64,000 bases of DNA from Aurifilum marmelostoma. Lineage: Eukaryota; Ascomycota; Sordariomycetes; Diaporthales; Cryphonectriaceae. Where the stretch lies: the NCBI GenBank assembly GCA_027559495.1, contig JAMXSV010000008.1, positions 2,666,001 through 2,730,000 on the forward strand, read 5' to 3'. Position 1 is the stretch's first letter, and each line of letters begins with the position of its first letter. Of this stretch, positions 24,532 to 35,449 are shown in pieces. Below the pieces are notes generated by a model. The model saw only the letters and a list, made by a program, of their open reading frames with translations, searched no databases and had not been told where the DNA came from. A program made the translations under genes and the position numbers.

Positions 24532-27247
24532 ATGACGGCTGTACGGACGACTATGACAGACGTCAAGAGGCTTTCGTTTGCAAAGGTATGTCTAGAGGCT
24601 TGGCTTGTACGGCTTGCGTATATTTATATATGAAAGACTAATATCTTGTGCAAAGGTTGTGGCCGCCACACCTGACAGGCCAACTTCGTCACCTCGAGAA
24701 CCTTTGCCGAGCGCTCTCACCGAAAACGAGCCGGAAATTTCCTCCACAAAACTCGGCTCTGCCGTGCCTGGGAAGACGATGGAGCCAGACGGGGCAGCCG
24801 CGGCGGCCACGGCAGCATCGCCAGATGGAGACGGCACTGTGCCATCAGGCGAAGCTCAACAGCTTGTTGGCGGGCTGCAGAAGCTGAGGGTGGAGAACAA
24901 AGCCCCTAGTCTCGCGGTCAACGGTGCTAGTTCCACATCTACGGGTACATCTTCCAAGGCCCAGACGCCCTCAGACGATGCGTCTCAGAAAGGCGATTCA
25001 AGTTCTGATCTCGGCACCAAGCCCCCAAGTCTCGATGGCAAGAGCATCACATCTGGCACGACCTTCAATGCGCTGGACGAAAAGGAATCGCTCCGGCCTG
25101 ATGACAGTGCAAGCGTGCAGGCTGCAGCAGAGGACGACGACGCATTCTCGGTTCGAGGTTCACTGGTCGCAGGCTCGCGGATGGGCTCAGAGGTGGCTGC
25201 TCGATTTCAACGCATCCAGCTGGGCGACATGCCACCGAGGAGCGTCTCCCATCAACATGTCATTGTTGAGTCAGGCAACCAGGGCGTCGTCACCCCGCAG
25301 AGCGCTTCATCCGAGCAGATTCCGGTCACCGACGCAAAGATTGCCCTCGTGAGCGCTACGTCCACCCCAAGTGGCATGCACGGGCAGAATCCCGACGACA
25401 AGCTCCTCGAGGCCATGTCATCTCAAAAGGATCGGCTGTTCCTGCTAAAGCTGGAAGAGACGGTCATCGAATTCGTACAGGACTCCAAGTAAGTCATTGA
25501 TGAAGGCATACAAATCTCGCCAGGAGCCCGTCGCTGATCTGATTGCACAGGGAGCCGTTCATGGACCTTCCTCCTTCAAATTCCTTTTGTAGGATGCTGA
25601 CGCACAAGTTGGCGGATTACTACCACATGACGCACTCGTTCGAGGCCAATGCTGGAGCCGTTCGCATCTTCAGGACTCCTTTCTGTCGAGTGCCTCCTTC
25701 TCTGGCTAGCATTGCGCAGAGCGCCTCGGCTGCAAGCACGCCGCCTCCAGCAGTACTGCCAAGGAAGATCATGAGGCGTGGGGAGAATGGAGATTTCGGC
25801 CCAGGAAGCTCTGGCCCATCCAAGCCAACGTCCGAGGCTGGCAGCGATGCCAAGGATAAGGCAGCTGCCAAGGAGAAGTGAGTCCTCAGTACGGCGTAGC
25901 CCACGTATCAGGTACCGAGCTAATCTGTGTGTGTGCGCGCGCTGCTATAGGATGTCTAGAGAAGAGAGGGAAGAAGCCTACAACAAGGCCCGTGAGCGCA
26001 TCTTCGGGACGGCTTCTACGGAGACGTCGACACTGGGTATGACACATGTCCCTCCGGGTTCTTTTGTCGTGAATCGAAAGGCTGATAAACGGACAGAGAA
26101 TGAAGATAGCACTGGGGTGTCTCGGGCGAGCTCTCTGTCGCTTCGTGATAAGGCCAACAACAGCGGAAAGAAAGCGAGGAGGCGGCGCGACTCCGATACC
26201 TTCGAGACGCGATCTAACTACGTCCCCTATGCGCCAGCCTACGGACACTCCCACCAACCCACTTGGGTCCAACCGCAGTACGTCTCGGCGGGGAGCACGC
26301 AGTTCAATGCTCCAGCTTCGCAGCAGCAATACGCGGCTGCAATGCCTCCTCCTATGTATGGTGCTCCGAGCCAGCCTTACCCACCGATGGTACCCGGCGG
26401 CGGCGTCGGAGGCGGTGCTGGCGGCTATGGAGTGCAGTGCAATAGCATGCCCAACGTGAGTATCTCAATCATTGCTTCCGTTCTTGAGAGACAATGTTGA
26501 CTGATCCTCACCAGTACTCACAGCCATCTGCTGGTCAACCTCGGTATCAGCCTCCCATGAGCTCCATGCCCCCTGGACCTTACGGCTCGCCGATGCAGCC
26601 CCCGCCTCCCCAGCAGCATGTTCCCCAGCAGCACGGGTGGCAGCAAGCCCCAGCGCCGCCCACCTTCAACAACCAGAGCCCATACCAATCTCGAGCCACC
26701 CCAGTGACGACAGGAACAGGCATACCGTATGCCTACGGTGCTCTGCCGGCAAATATCAGTCCTCATGACCCCAAGAGCCAGCATCCCATCCCTGGCAGCT
26801 TCAACCGCCACGCATTCAACCCCAAGACGCAGTCATTCGTGCCCAGCAATGGCATGGCACCGATGCCGCCTCCTGGACCTTATAATTACATGCCTCCACG
26901 GCAGGAGAGCCCCCCAGCTCGTTTCAGCACCTCACATGAGTTATCCGGGATATCAGACCGCGCCGCCAATGGCCCCGCAATCTTATGGCAACGGGGGGTA
27001 TGGCATGATGCGGCAGGGATCCAACAACTCTCTTCCTCCCTACCACCACCCTCCTGCCACAATGCAGCAGCAGCATCCGCACCATGTCTCCCACCAGCTG
27101 CAACCACCTCACCCCGGCGCCCAGGGTCACCACCACGTCCACCACAAATCTCAAGGACCTCCACCCATAGTGCACGGACAACCGCCCTTCACCAACCTGC
27201 CAACATACGGCAACCCGGCGGCCCTGCCGCAGAAACCCACAACCTAG
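24532..27247 (+). CDS. R3H and SUZ domain RNA-binding protein (one apparent +1 frame break)
   Basis: Likely cytoplasmic single-stranded nucleic-acid-binding protein of the R3HDM/encore type. Exons: 24532-24585, 24656-25488, 25551-25877, 25951-26455 and 26515-27247, all joined in phase. The R3H domain (about residues 280-340) includes LLKLEETVIEFVQDSKEPFM and SFCRMLTHKLADYYHMTHSF. The SUZ motif follows (KIMRRGE ... SREEREEAYNKARERIFG). The C-terminal third is Pro/Gln/Tyr-rich and low in complexity. Within exon 5 the conserved segment FNRHAFNPKTQSF is in one frame, while the natural continuation (APHMSYPGYQTAPPM to PQKPTT, stop at 27245) is one base on. The switch falls at a C6 run (26910-26915). 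With one base less, the product is 816 aa; read as it stands, translation continues to 27411 through unrelated sequence. Confidence 0.85.
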
Positions 27248-27999
27248 CAAGTGTGTGCGTGCCCTCGACTAGGTGTTTCCTACTTTTTTTTCCTTCTCTC
27301 GTTTTACCTCGTTCACGGATGCACACGGATGATCAGATCATGATAACGGCGTACGGAAATTTTTCCCCCTCGGGTGCATACAGGCGTTTCAGGGAAGGGG
27401 AAGGGGGTTAGGTTTCTTTTTCCCCTGCTGGTTCTGAAGGGGACCGGTGCAATCATAGCATGAGTGGGCCATCATACAGACATAGGTCATGGTAGTCAGG
27501 ATTCGACTACAAACAACAATATTCGGGGAGAGGGGGGAAAAAAACTTTGCACTTGCTAGAGGGATGATACTACTATATTAGATCATCCATAATTCAATAC
27601 ACTCTCCACAGAATCCATTCAGAAACTTCTCTTACAGGTGTGACTCGACATATGAGCGGCTATCACTGTCCCTGAGATGGCTTTGCATATATATAAATAA
27701 GACAACTCTTGCTGGGTGAGGTTTCAAGATTCAATGACGTTAGATTTTTGTTTTTCCCGCGCCCATTGATTTCTATTACCCCTAAAACGCCTGTCGAGCT
27801 ATCACTTTTTCCCCTTCCCCAAGGCGGTCCCGCCTTGTGTTGTCCCCCGTTTAGATCAGCCCGGAACAGCATGACCCCCGAGTCGCAGTCCTGGTCAGTC
27901 CCTCGCCGGCGATACTGCACAGGCCACTGTATATGGGCGGATAAAGAAGGCATGATGCCTACACGCAACCATCCATCAAGTATACAACACGTTCATACC
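27248..27999. other. Convergent intergenic region (R3H-SUZ / eIF3f)
   Basis: Holds two 3' UTRs. The alternative out-of-frame reading of the R3H gene ends at 27411. No other feature recognised. Confidence 0.55.
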
Positions 28000-29215
28000 T
28001 CAGTCACCATTCTCCCGCGGCTCGCGGGGCTCACGAGGCTCTCTTGGTTCCCTCTGCTGACCACCGCCGCGACCGCCACCTCGGCCACCCCTCTTTCCAC
28101 CACGCCCGCCACGGTCACCGCGTCCGCCCTCCTTTGCGCCGTCCTCACCATCCTTGGCGCCTTCGGCGTGAGGTCCCGATAGAGGCGCAGTGGCCAGCCT
28201 CTGGGCGAGGTCGATCTGCGTCTTGACGCTGTTGGCGAGGTAGCTCACCATGAGCACGTCCTGGATGTGGTTGTTGAAGTCGTGCTCGATGGCGCTTGGG
28301 TCAACCTTGGGCGCGAGGGACAGGTTGTTCATCAGGTACTGGCCTAGGGCCTGGTTAGGGTCCCGCTCCTCGTCCAGGATCTCCCCCACGTAGCCGCTCG
28401 ATCGCTCCAGCAGGTCCTCAGTCTGCGCAAGGGCGGTTGCCAGACTCTCAATGTCAGGAACGAGTGGCGCAGTGCGGTCCTCGTTGTTCGAGGCGGAGGC
28501 GATGGCCTCGAGGGCGGCGCGCTCGGCATCGCCGGTGGAGAGCTTGTGCGGAACCTCGATAAACAGGCACGACTCAGCAGCGCGCTCGGGGTTGACTGCA
28601 GCGGGTGCCGAGATGTAGCACTTGGTCTCAATGTCGGAGCCCGGCTCGGTGGAGATGGTCATATGGACGGCCGGGTGCGGGAATGTGCCGGTCTCGGGGG
28701 CGGCAAAGAAGTTCTGGATGAGGGAGGAGAAGCTGTTGAGCTCGAGGGAGGTGGCGTACCAGCCCAGCAGGGTCTCCCGGGGTGAGGCCTTGAGGGTGAG
28801 GGCCAACATCGTACGCTGGAACTCAACGTCCACCTCGACCTGGTCCTCGTTCTCGACGTGCGGGATCGCGAAGCTGTTGCGCACCTCCACCTCGGTACCG
28901 TCTTCGCTGCGAACGCCTATCAAGGCGCCAATAACGCGAGGCTTGGGTCCGCTCGAGTTGGGTGTAGGTGGGTTTTCGCTACGCGTGGCATGGTCGAGTA
29001 TGGAGAGGATGGCCTGGAGAGAGAGAGAGAGAGAGAAGACACATTTATCAGCTAAAGCTCTATCGCATCAAGGCAAAGACACACGGGAGGATGGAGAGAG
29101 GACGTACTTGTGGCTGGATGTTGACGGTCATGGGGGAGATGTTGCTGTTGAAGCCTGGCACCGAGGGCGCAACAGGCCTGGCCAGGTGCAGGAATTCCTC
29201 CGAATCGATCGCCAT
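28000..29215 (-). CDS. eIF3f: Eukaryotic translation initiation factor 3 subunit F (eIF3f)
   Basis: Structural MPN-domain subunit of eIF3. Exon 1 is 29215-29108 (MAIDSEEFLHLARPV ... VNIQPQ) and exon 2 is 29013-28000; 373 aa. The 94-base intron ends in an uninterrupted CT repeat that serves as its polypyrimidine tract. The MPN domain spans about residues 25-170 (VNIQPQAILSILDHATR; RVIGALIGVRSEDG). At the position of the JAMM metalloprotease motif it reads GWYATS rather than GWYHSHP, so it is non-catalytic, as expected of the F subunit. The C-terminal helical region contains YLMNNLSLAPKVD. The last 42 residues are an RGG-rich stretch followed by four REP repeats, an additional low-complexity RNA-binding-type tail. 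It shares a 475-base divergent promoter with UTP25. Confidence 0.95.
29014..29107 (-). repeat. (CT)n polypyrimidine microsatellite at the eIF3f intron acceptor
   Basis: On the gene strand about ten CT units directly precede the CAG acceptor (plus-strand GA repeat about 29017-29036). Repeat length may vary between strains and sits where U2AF binds. Confidence 0.8.
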
Positions 29216-29483
29216 CTTGGAAGACCGTCGTTGGCGGGATGCAGGAAGCAAGGGACGATGGGGGAGACTCGGGATCGTTGGTGGTGTTGGGAGAGGTTTC
29301 GATTGTTGAAGTCTGCTTTCGACCCCGCGATGATTGTGCTTGCTCGTGTTGCAAAATTCCCTTTGTCGCTCCTGCCAAAATGTGGGGCGGCACCTGCGCT
29401 CTTTGTGGGCACTAAACTGCAGGGGTCAAGTACCTCTGTACCTTTGGTCCTCGAGTTTTTGAGTAGCCCAGCGTAAGCGTACT

Positions 29484-29505
29484 GTACTGTACGTCCGTAC
29501 AGTAC
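29484..29505. promoter_or_regulatory. Inverted repeat, two 10-base arms around TC
   Basis: GTACTGTACG and its exact reverse complement CGTACAGTAC are separated by TC. It lies inside the eIF3f/UTP25 promoter, 19 bases before the PAC-like motif, and could be a dimeric factor site. Function is inferred. Confidence 0.5.
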
Positions 29506-29523
29506 CTTACCTCAGTACCCTTC

Positions 29524-29540
29524 CCGCGATAAGATAAGAA
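29524..29540 (+). promoter_or_regulatory. PAC-like motif CCGCGATAAGATAAGAA upstream of UTP25
   Basis: Lies 167 bases before the UTP25 ATG. The same 17 bases recur at 61041-61057 before GUF1. It resembles the yeast PAC element (GCGATGAGATGAG) of ribosome-biogenesis promoters, with A in place of G. Confidence 0.6.
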
Positions 29541-29690
29541 TTTATTTTTCGAAGAGACAGCCAGTTGGCCGAGACGGATTCCTGAATACAGCTTCTCAGA
29601 ACCTTTTCTCCTTGGCTCCAGAGGCTTTTTGTCTTTTGTTGGTTCTGCACTCCATCTGAGCTCTGCGGGACACTCAGGCAATCTGAGATC

Positions 29691-32037
29691 ATGGGCCCAA
29701 GAGGCCGAGCAGGATTTCGCGGAGGCTCAAGAGGGCGAGGGCGAGGCAGAGGCGGTCCTCGTGGTGGCAGCCGAGGCGGGAGTAGAGGCGGACGAGGCGG
29801 ACGAGGCGGCAGAGGTGGTATATCTCATGCTCACCGGGGCCCGACTTTTGACAACTCCCGGATAGAATACAGGTTGGTGTTGCCGTTCATTCTAAGTCTG
29901 ATAATATCTTGACTGACTTGATTGGTAGTGATTCAGAAGATGAGTCTGCAGAAGAGGGCTCGGATATTGAGGAGGAAGATGAGATGGAGGAGCTGGAAGA
30001 CGCCTCCGAGGACGAAGATGAGACCAAGGCTGCTGCACGGCCCTACATGACACTCATACAGAGTCTCACCGCAGAGTCTGAGTGCGCCGCAGGCCAAGAG
30101 GAGGAAATTAGATCATACGCAGACGCCCAATGAGAAGCCAGAGGGCTCTACGGCAGAACCAAAGACGGCCCAAGTCGAGGACGTTGACTTTGTTGACGAG
30201 GCTGAGGAAGGTCTCGGCGAGGATGATGCGGAAGCCGCCCTCGATGAGGGCGAGGACGACGAGGAGGACGACGAGACGTCGAACAGCTCGGGTCCCTTCG
30301 AGAGGCATTTCGCTGCGATAGACGAGGCCAACATTACGAGAAGACTCAACGCAATCGAAAGGGGCAATTGGTCGCTGAAGAAGGCATCAGTGGCATCCTT
30401 GAAGGGGACCAAAATGGTGTTGAACTCGCCAGATACGGGGGATGAGAGCGACCAGATCCCTGTTGCGGCTCCGGTCCCAAGCGCTTCGGAACTTCCTCTC
30501 AAGCACCGCTTACAGGAGTCCATGGCTGGAAAAAAGGCAAAGTTCGACGCCGTCGAACAATCTCTCGCGCCACTCATATTCGGCTACAGAGACCTGCTCT
30601 TCTGCAACCGAAACATGAACAATGGCAAAAGCATGCGGCGTCTAGCATGTCTACATGCTCTCAACCATGTTTTCAAGTCAGCCTTCCCTCCCTTGCTCTC
30701 TTGACGACAGGAACCCAAATATTGACAGACCTCCTCGCAGGACCCGAGACCGTGTAATCAAGAACAATAGCAAGCTCGCTCAGCACCCTGACGCGGACCA
30801 AGAGCTGCGAGACCAAGGTTTCACCAGACCGAAAGTTCTGATGATTCTGCCAACACGAGAATCCTGCTACAGAATGGTCGAGACAATGGCATCCATATGC
30901 GAGCCCGAGACGCAGGAGAACCGCAAGAGGTTCGACGACTCATACCACGATAAGGAAGGCAGGATACCTGGAGACAAGCCTGCCGATTTCAGAGACCTCT
31001 TTGCTGGAAACGACGACGATATGTTCCGGATCGGCATAAAATTTACCAGGAAAACCATCAAGTTCTTTGCGCAGTTTTACAACTCCGACATCCTCATAGC
31101 CAGTCCGCTGGGACTGCGGATGGCTATTGGCTCAGAGGAGGGCAAGAAGGTTGATCATGACTTCCTCACCTCCATCGAGGTTGTCCTTGTCGACCAGGCC
31201 GATGCCCTGCTGATGCAGAACTGGGAGCACATGGAGTACATCTTTGAACACCTGAACCTCCAGCCAAAAGACGACCACGGTGCCGACTTTGCCCGTGTGC
31301 GCAACTGGTACCTGGAAGACCAGGCCAAGTACTTCCGGCAGACCATCCTGCTGACCCAGTTCAACACACCCGAGATCTCGAAGCTCTTCCGGCTGCACTG
31401 TCAAAACTGGGCAGGCAAGGTGCGCATAGAGCCAGAGCACAGCGGCGTCATCCAGGAGATTGGGGTCAAGGCCAAGCAGACATTCTCCCGTTTCGAAGCG
31501 GCCTCGCTCGAGAACGAGCCGGACGCACGGTTTGCCTACTTCACCAAAGCCATCCTGCCGTCGCTAGCCAGGCGCTCCAAGGACAGCATGGGCACGCTGA
31601 TACTCATCCCGTCCTACCTTGACTTTGTGCGCGTACGCAACTATTTCTCCACCAACACGGCGGCGGAGAGCCTCACGTTCGGCACCATCTCGGAATATGC
31701 GTCGATTCCCGAGGCCTCTCGAGCACGATCCCATTTCTTTGCAGGACGACACAAGGTCCTGCTGTACACCGAGAGAGCGCACCACTTCCGAAGATATGTG
31801 CTCAAGGGCGTACAGAGGATCATCATGTACAGCCTACCGGACAACCCTCTGTTTTACAAGGAAATTGTGGGCGCCAACCTAGCCAAGGCCGAGCAGGACC
31901 TGAGGGTAGAGCCTGGACAAGGGGCTGTCAGGGTCATGTTTTCCAAGTACGATGTGCTCAAGCTGGAGAGGATCGTCGGCACCCAGAGGGTTGGGAAGAT
32001 GATCAGGGAGGGAGGTGACACGTTTGACTTTGTGTAG
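29691..32037 (+). CDS. UTP25: U3 snoRNP-associated protein Utp25 (one apparent +1 frame break)
   Basis: Nucleolar factor for 18S rRNA processing in the small-subunit processome. Exons: 29691-29872, 29929-30676 and 30741-32037. The N-terminus is strongly RGG-rich, then acidic (Asp/Glu), then the helicase-like core. Core landmarks are YRDLLFCNR, CLHALNHVFK joined to TRDRVIKNN, TRPKVLMILPTR, VVLVDQADALLMQNWEHM (near residue 452, where a DEAD box would be) and YSLPDNPLFYKEI. Walker A is absent, as in the family. In exon 2 the frame shifts by one base between about 30060 and 30085: RPYMTLIQSLTAES is in one frame, and APQAKRRKLDH onward in the next. No intron of workable length explains this. Removing one base gives 741 aa. 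Confidence 0.9.
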
Positions 32038-32327
32038 TACGAGGTTGACTACTCTGAAGTAGATAGACAGAGAGAGAGAGCGTTTTGGAAGTAGGCCCTC
32101 CCACGAGAAAGCGCTGTCCGACCACATAGATACCTGGTGACGCCTATTGGAGTAGTGCTTCTTTTGTTTTGATGTCCGCCCGACCGTATCATACAGTCCA
32201 AATACGAAAATTCCCTCCCTTACAAACCGAGACCGGGTCAACGCCTACTTGATAATTTGATGATATCACAACGCCACGTCCCCCCACCCCCCACCCCCTA
32301 ACTTCCACCATTCAGGCGCCTCTGTTC

Positions 32328-32761
32328 TTATACCTGGAACTTGTATGCCCTCCCCGTCTGCTCCTCCTCCTGCTTGATAAAGTTGTTCTTCTCCTGTCTT
32401 TTTATCCTGTCCACCAGCTCTCTGAACTCCCTCTCGCCGTCCTTCCTGAAGGCCAAAATCTTCTTGACGTTCAGCATGGTGAGGTCGTTGGACCGCTTCT
32501 TGCCCAGGACCTCGTCGCGGGCCACGGTGGCGGCGGTCATGGCGAAGCGCACGTCGGCGGGGCCGTCGACGAATACTAACAGGGCCGAGGGGGCCTGGTC
32601 CTGCTGGTGCTTGTTCATGGGCTCGGTGCGCAGGACGCGCGTGTAGCCGCCGGGTCTGTTCTCGTAGCGCTCGCGCAGCTCGCCGAAGAGCTTTGGCATG
32701 AGGAGGTCGGGTGTCTAACAGCGCGTGGGGGACGTGTGCGTCAGTACAATCTATTCTCAAG

Positions 32762-32840
<79 letters not shown>

Positions 32841-33114
32841 TCTTGCAATCCCAGTGAAAACGTACGTAGAGGATGGCCTGGGCCTTTCTCCTCGCGGTCT
32901 CGTTGTTGTTCTTGGCCAGGGTGATGAGGTTGTCAGCCAGCCGCTGGGCCTCTTTGGCCTTGGGCCAGGTGGTCTGGATGGACTCCTGCTTGACCAGCGA
33001 GGTGACGAGGTTGCGCAGGAGGGCCTGCCTGTGGGCCGAGTCGCGGCCGAGGGTGCGGTACTTCATGTGGCCGCCTGCCATCCTGGCCAGGGTTGCGCGG
33101 AATGCGCCCTCCAT
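32328..33114 (-). CDS. MRPL8: Mitochondrial large-subunit ribosomal protein bL17m
   Basis: Homologue of bacterial L17 in the mitochondrial ribosome. Exon 1 is 33114-32866 and exon 2 is 32714-32328; 211 aa. The L17 core is MKYRTLGRDSAHRQALLRNLVTSLV, then WPKAKEAQRLADNLITLAK, then after the junction MPKLFGELRERYENRPGGYTRVLR, all of which are family hallmarks. The start at 33114 (MEGAFRATLARMAGGH) gives a short basic leader. An upstream in-frame extension contains acidic residues and is probably 5' UTR, and the Met of MAGGH is another possible start. The single 151-base intron has a GTACGT donor, an ACTGAC branch point and a compound microsatellite predicted to form a hairpin. Confidence 0.93.
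32767..32840. repeat. Compound microsatellite (TC)15-(CA)9-(GA)14 forming an inverted repeat in the MRPL8 intron
   Basis: TC tract 32767-32796, CA tract 32796-32813 and AG tract 32813-32840. The first and last are reverse complements, so either strand, including the MRPL8 pre-mRNA, can fold into a stem of about 28 bp with a CA/TG loop. Confidence 0.9.
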
Positions 33115-33848
33115 CGTGTGGTTGTCTGTTGTCGGATGCTCCTCTCCCCCTGCTGATGTGGTGGCTGCCGTAGTATGATCTCTCTCTCTCTCTATGAGGG
33201 TAGTGACGAGTTGAGTGGGAGGGCAATGGTTGGTGGTGATGGTGGCTCCCAAGTTTGGTCTCTGCTTCCGAGTCGATGGATGTTGTTGGCGGGTCATGGA
33301 ATTTTTAGAGGTGCAGGTTTTGGCGGAGAGGCTGTCGAGGAAGTACCTTGCTGGTACCTCCTCCACCAGATGAGCAGGACTTTGGGCACCTACAAGAGCT
33401 GAAGTTAAGGACTCAGTTTATTCTGAATGTTTGTAAAGATATAAAATCATTATATTAACTAATTAATCAGATCTCAGGTCTATTTACAAACCATTTTTGT
33501 GCCCTTTTCCTGGCCCTCTTGCTACCCCTCGGTACATGAGAATACCTGCACCGAGAGCTGCTGGTACACTACAGCTGGACCCCTGACCTCATTCTGGACT
33601 GCCGCCGAAACCCGCCGCAGGAAATCAATTTATCTTGTACTGCAACACTTTCTTTATCCTCCAAACAACAACACGAGACTCTGTGGTCGTTCCACCCTCA
33701 ACACCCGGTTCCTCCTATAACTGTATTTTTCAAATCAAAGAGACTGCCCTCTGTCAATTGGCCTCACGCAAAAGTCTCTCCAAAAGAAAAAGACTCCGCG
33801 TGCTGCTGGCCCTGCGCGGCGCGCGACATAAAATCTCCCTCACACAAG
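33115..33848. other. Divergent promoter region (MRPL8 / Mic12)
   Basis: Includes an AT-rich part around 33430-33475 and a short TC repeat at 33178-33192. No gene. Confidence 0.5.
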
Positions 33849-34781
33849 ATGGGCTTCACCACAGGCTTCGTAAGTTTTCCCTCCTTTAGTTTCACCTACT
33901 CGATGTCCCAATCCTATCTCTCTCTCTCTTTCTCTCTCTCTGTGTGTGTGTGTATGTCCCTGTCCTCCCTTGCTAACAACTGCCTTCCCCCCACACAGAC
34001 CGGCGGCGTAACTCTCGTCCTCGGCGCGGCCTACCTCAGCCTCCAGTCCCACCAGCGCACCCGCCAGTCCCAAGCCGAATCCCTCCGCGCCCAGGCCTAC
34101 GTCCTCAACTCGCTCTCCTACATCCCGGCCTCGGCCCCCCCGCCCAAGACGATAGCCGAGGAGCTCGCCCTCCTCGAGCACCAGCAGGAGCTCCTCGCCC
34201 GCGCCCAGCACCGCAGGGCCGAGCGCTTCGAGACCAGCAGCTTTGTGCAGCGCGCCAAGGACAGGTGGAACGCCGAGGTCGAGGGCGCGGTGCGGTGGGC
34301 GGCGGAGAAGGACTGGGCTGCGGCGCGGGAGGACGCGGAGGACGCGGCGGGCAGGGTGTGGGCGCGGGTCACGGGGGGCGAGCCGCCTGTGAGGACGGCG
34401 GAGCGGGCGAGGGATGCTGTTGTGGACAGGGCGGCCCTGACGCAGGGGGCGGTGCAGCAGGCTGGGGCGAGGACGAAAGAGGTGGTGGCGGGCAAGGCGG
34501 CGGAGGCCAAGGAGGCAGCGGGGACCATCTGGGAGAGGGGTTTCAGGAGGGGCAAGGAGGTGGCGTCCAGGGCCAAGGCGGCAGTGGGGATGGCGGAGGC
34601 CAAGGCCGAGCAGAAGATCGCGCAGGTGGCAGAGTCTGCGTCGGACGTGGAGAGGGCGCTGCAGCAGCGGTACGAGAGGAGACACCACGAGGCGGCGCTG
34701 GACAAGAGCGTGGATGATATCCTGGCGGATCGGTACAGGCCTGTGCAGGAGCTGGATAACTCGAAGCTGCGGGGCGTGTAG
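33849..34781 (+). CDS. MIC12: MICOS complex subunit Mic12 (Aim5/Fmp51)
   Basis: Inner-membrane subunit of the MICOS complex that shapes crista junctions. Exon 1 (33849-33869) encodes MGFTTGF and exon 2 is 33999-34781; 267 aa. The 129-base intron has GTAAGT, GCTAAC and CACAG signals. The conserved N-terminus MGFTTGFTGGVTLVLGAAYL forms the single membrane span (about residues 4-24), followed by HQRTRQSQAESLRAQ. Residues about 130-240 are repetitive, Ala/Lys/Glu/Arg-rich amphipathic helix, resembling apolipoprotein or LEA segments. The product is far longer than the short yeast protein. The C-terminus has YRPVQELDNSKLRGV. The intron length is a multiple of three and has no stop, so retention would insert 43 residues. 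Confidence 0.85.
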   Translation: MGFTTGFVSFPSFSFTYSMSQSYLSLSFSLSVCVCMSLSSLANNCLPPTQTGGVTLVLGAAYLSLQSHQRTRQSQAESLRAQAYVLNSLSYIPASAPPPKTIAEELALLEHQQELLARAQHRRAERFETSSFVQRAKDRWNAEVEGAVRWAAEKDWAAAREDAEDAAGRVWARVTGGEPPVRTAERARDAVVDRAALTQGAVQQAGARTKEVVAGKAAEAKEAAGTIWERGFRRGKEVASRAKAAVGMAEAKAEQKIAQVAESASDVERALQQRYERRHHEAALDKSVDDILADRYRPVQELDNSKLRGV

Positions 34782-35364
34782 AGCGAGGGTGATGGACTTT
34801 GGGACTGCATTGCTTGGGGACAATGCCTACGAATATAATGGAAAGGACTCAACCCATAAAATCATACGAGATGGTGACAGGAATATACACAACTCAGTGG
34901 CACCGTGTACGGCATGGTCATGTGCACCGAGACGGAGAACTCACTCAGCATTCATCCGCATGATCTACACCAAAGCATCAGAAAAAACAATGTATACCGT
35001 CTTATATAAACTGCTTTATTCGGAGGTACGGCAATATGGAACTGTACAGACCGACAAGGGAATATATGAAGGCTTATTATCACGCACTCTCTTTCTCAGT
35101 CTCCCTTTTTATATCTCACAACAACTAACAACACCATACCAGAATGCAAGCCACATAATAATAAAAACGCTCATTCGAATCTCGATTTCTTCTTGTTTCA
35201 ATTCACGAAAGACTATGTATGGATCTTTGCTATCCAGTCAACGCCTTTTCCCATGCCCATGACACCACAAACACGTCCAACTCCTTCCAAAGGTGAAAGA
35301 GTCATTTCATAAATACATTAAAATAAAACTCAAGATACAAACAAAGGAAAAAGCTGCCCCCCCC

Positions 35365-35449
<85 letters not shown>

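Larger units (their letters stand above)
29216..29690. promoter_or_regulatory. Bidirectional promoter of eIF3f and UTP25
   Basis: 475 bases between two divergent start codons. Contains many GTAC strings, a near-perfect palindrome at 29484-29505 and the PAC-like motif at 29524-29540. Confidence 0.6.

Noticed and set aside
30060..30092. Mini-intron in UTP25 (GTCTCA...CCGCAG)
   Set aside because: Only about 30 bases, below the smallest introns seen here (about 55).
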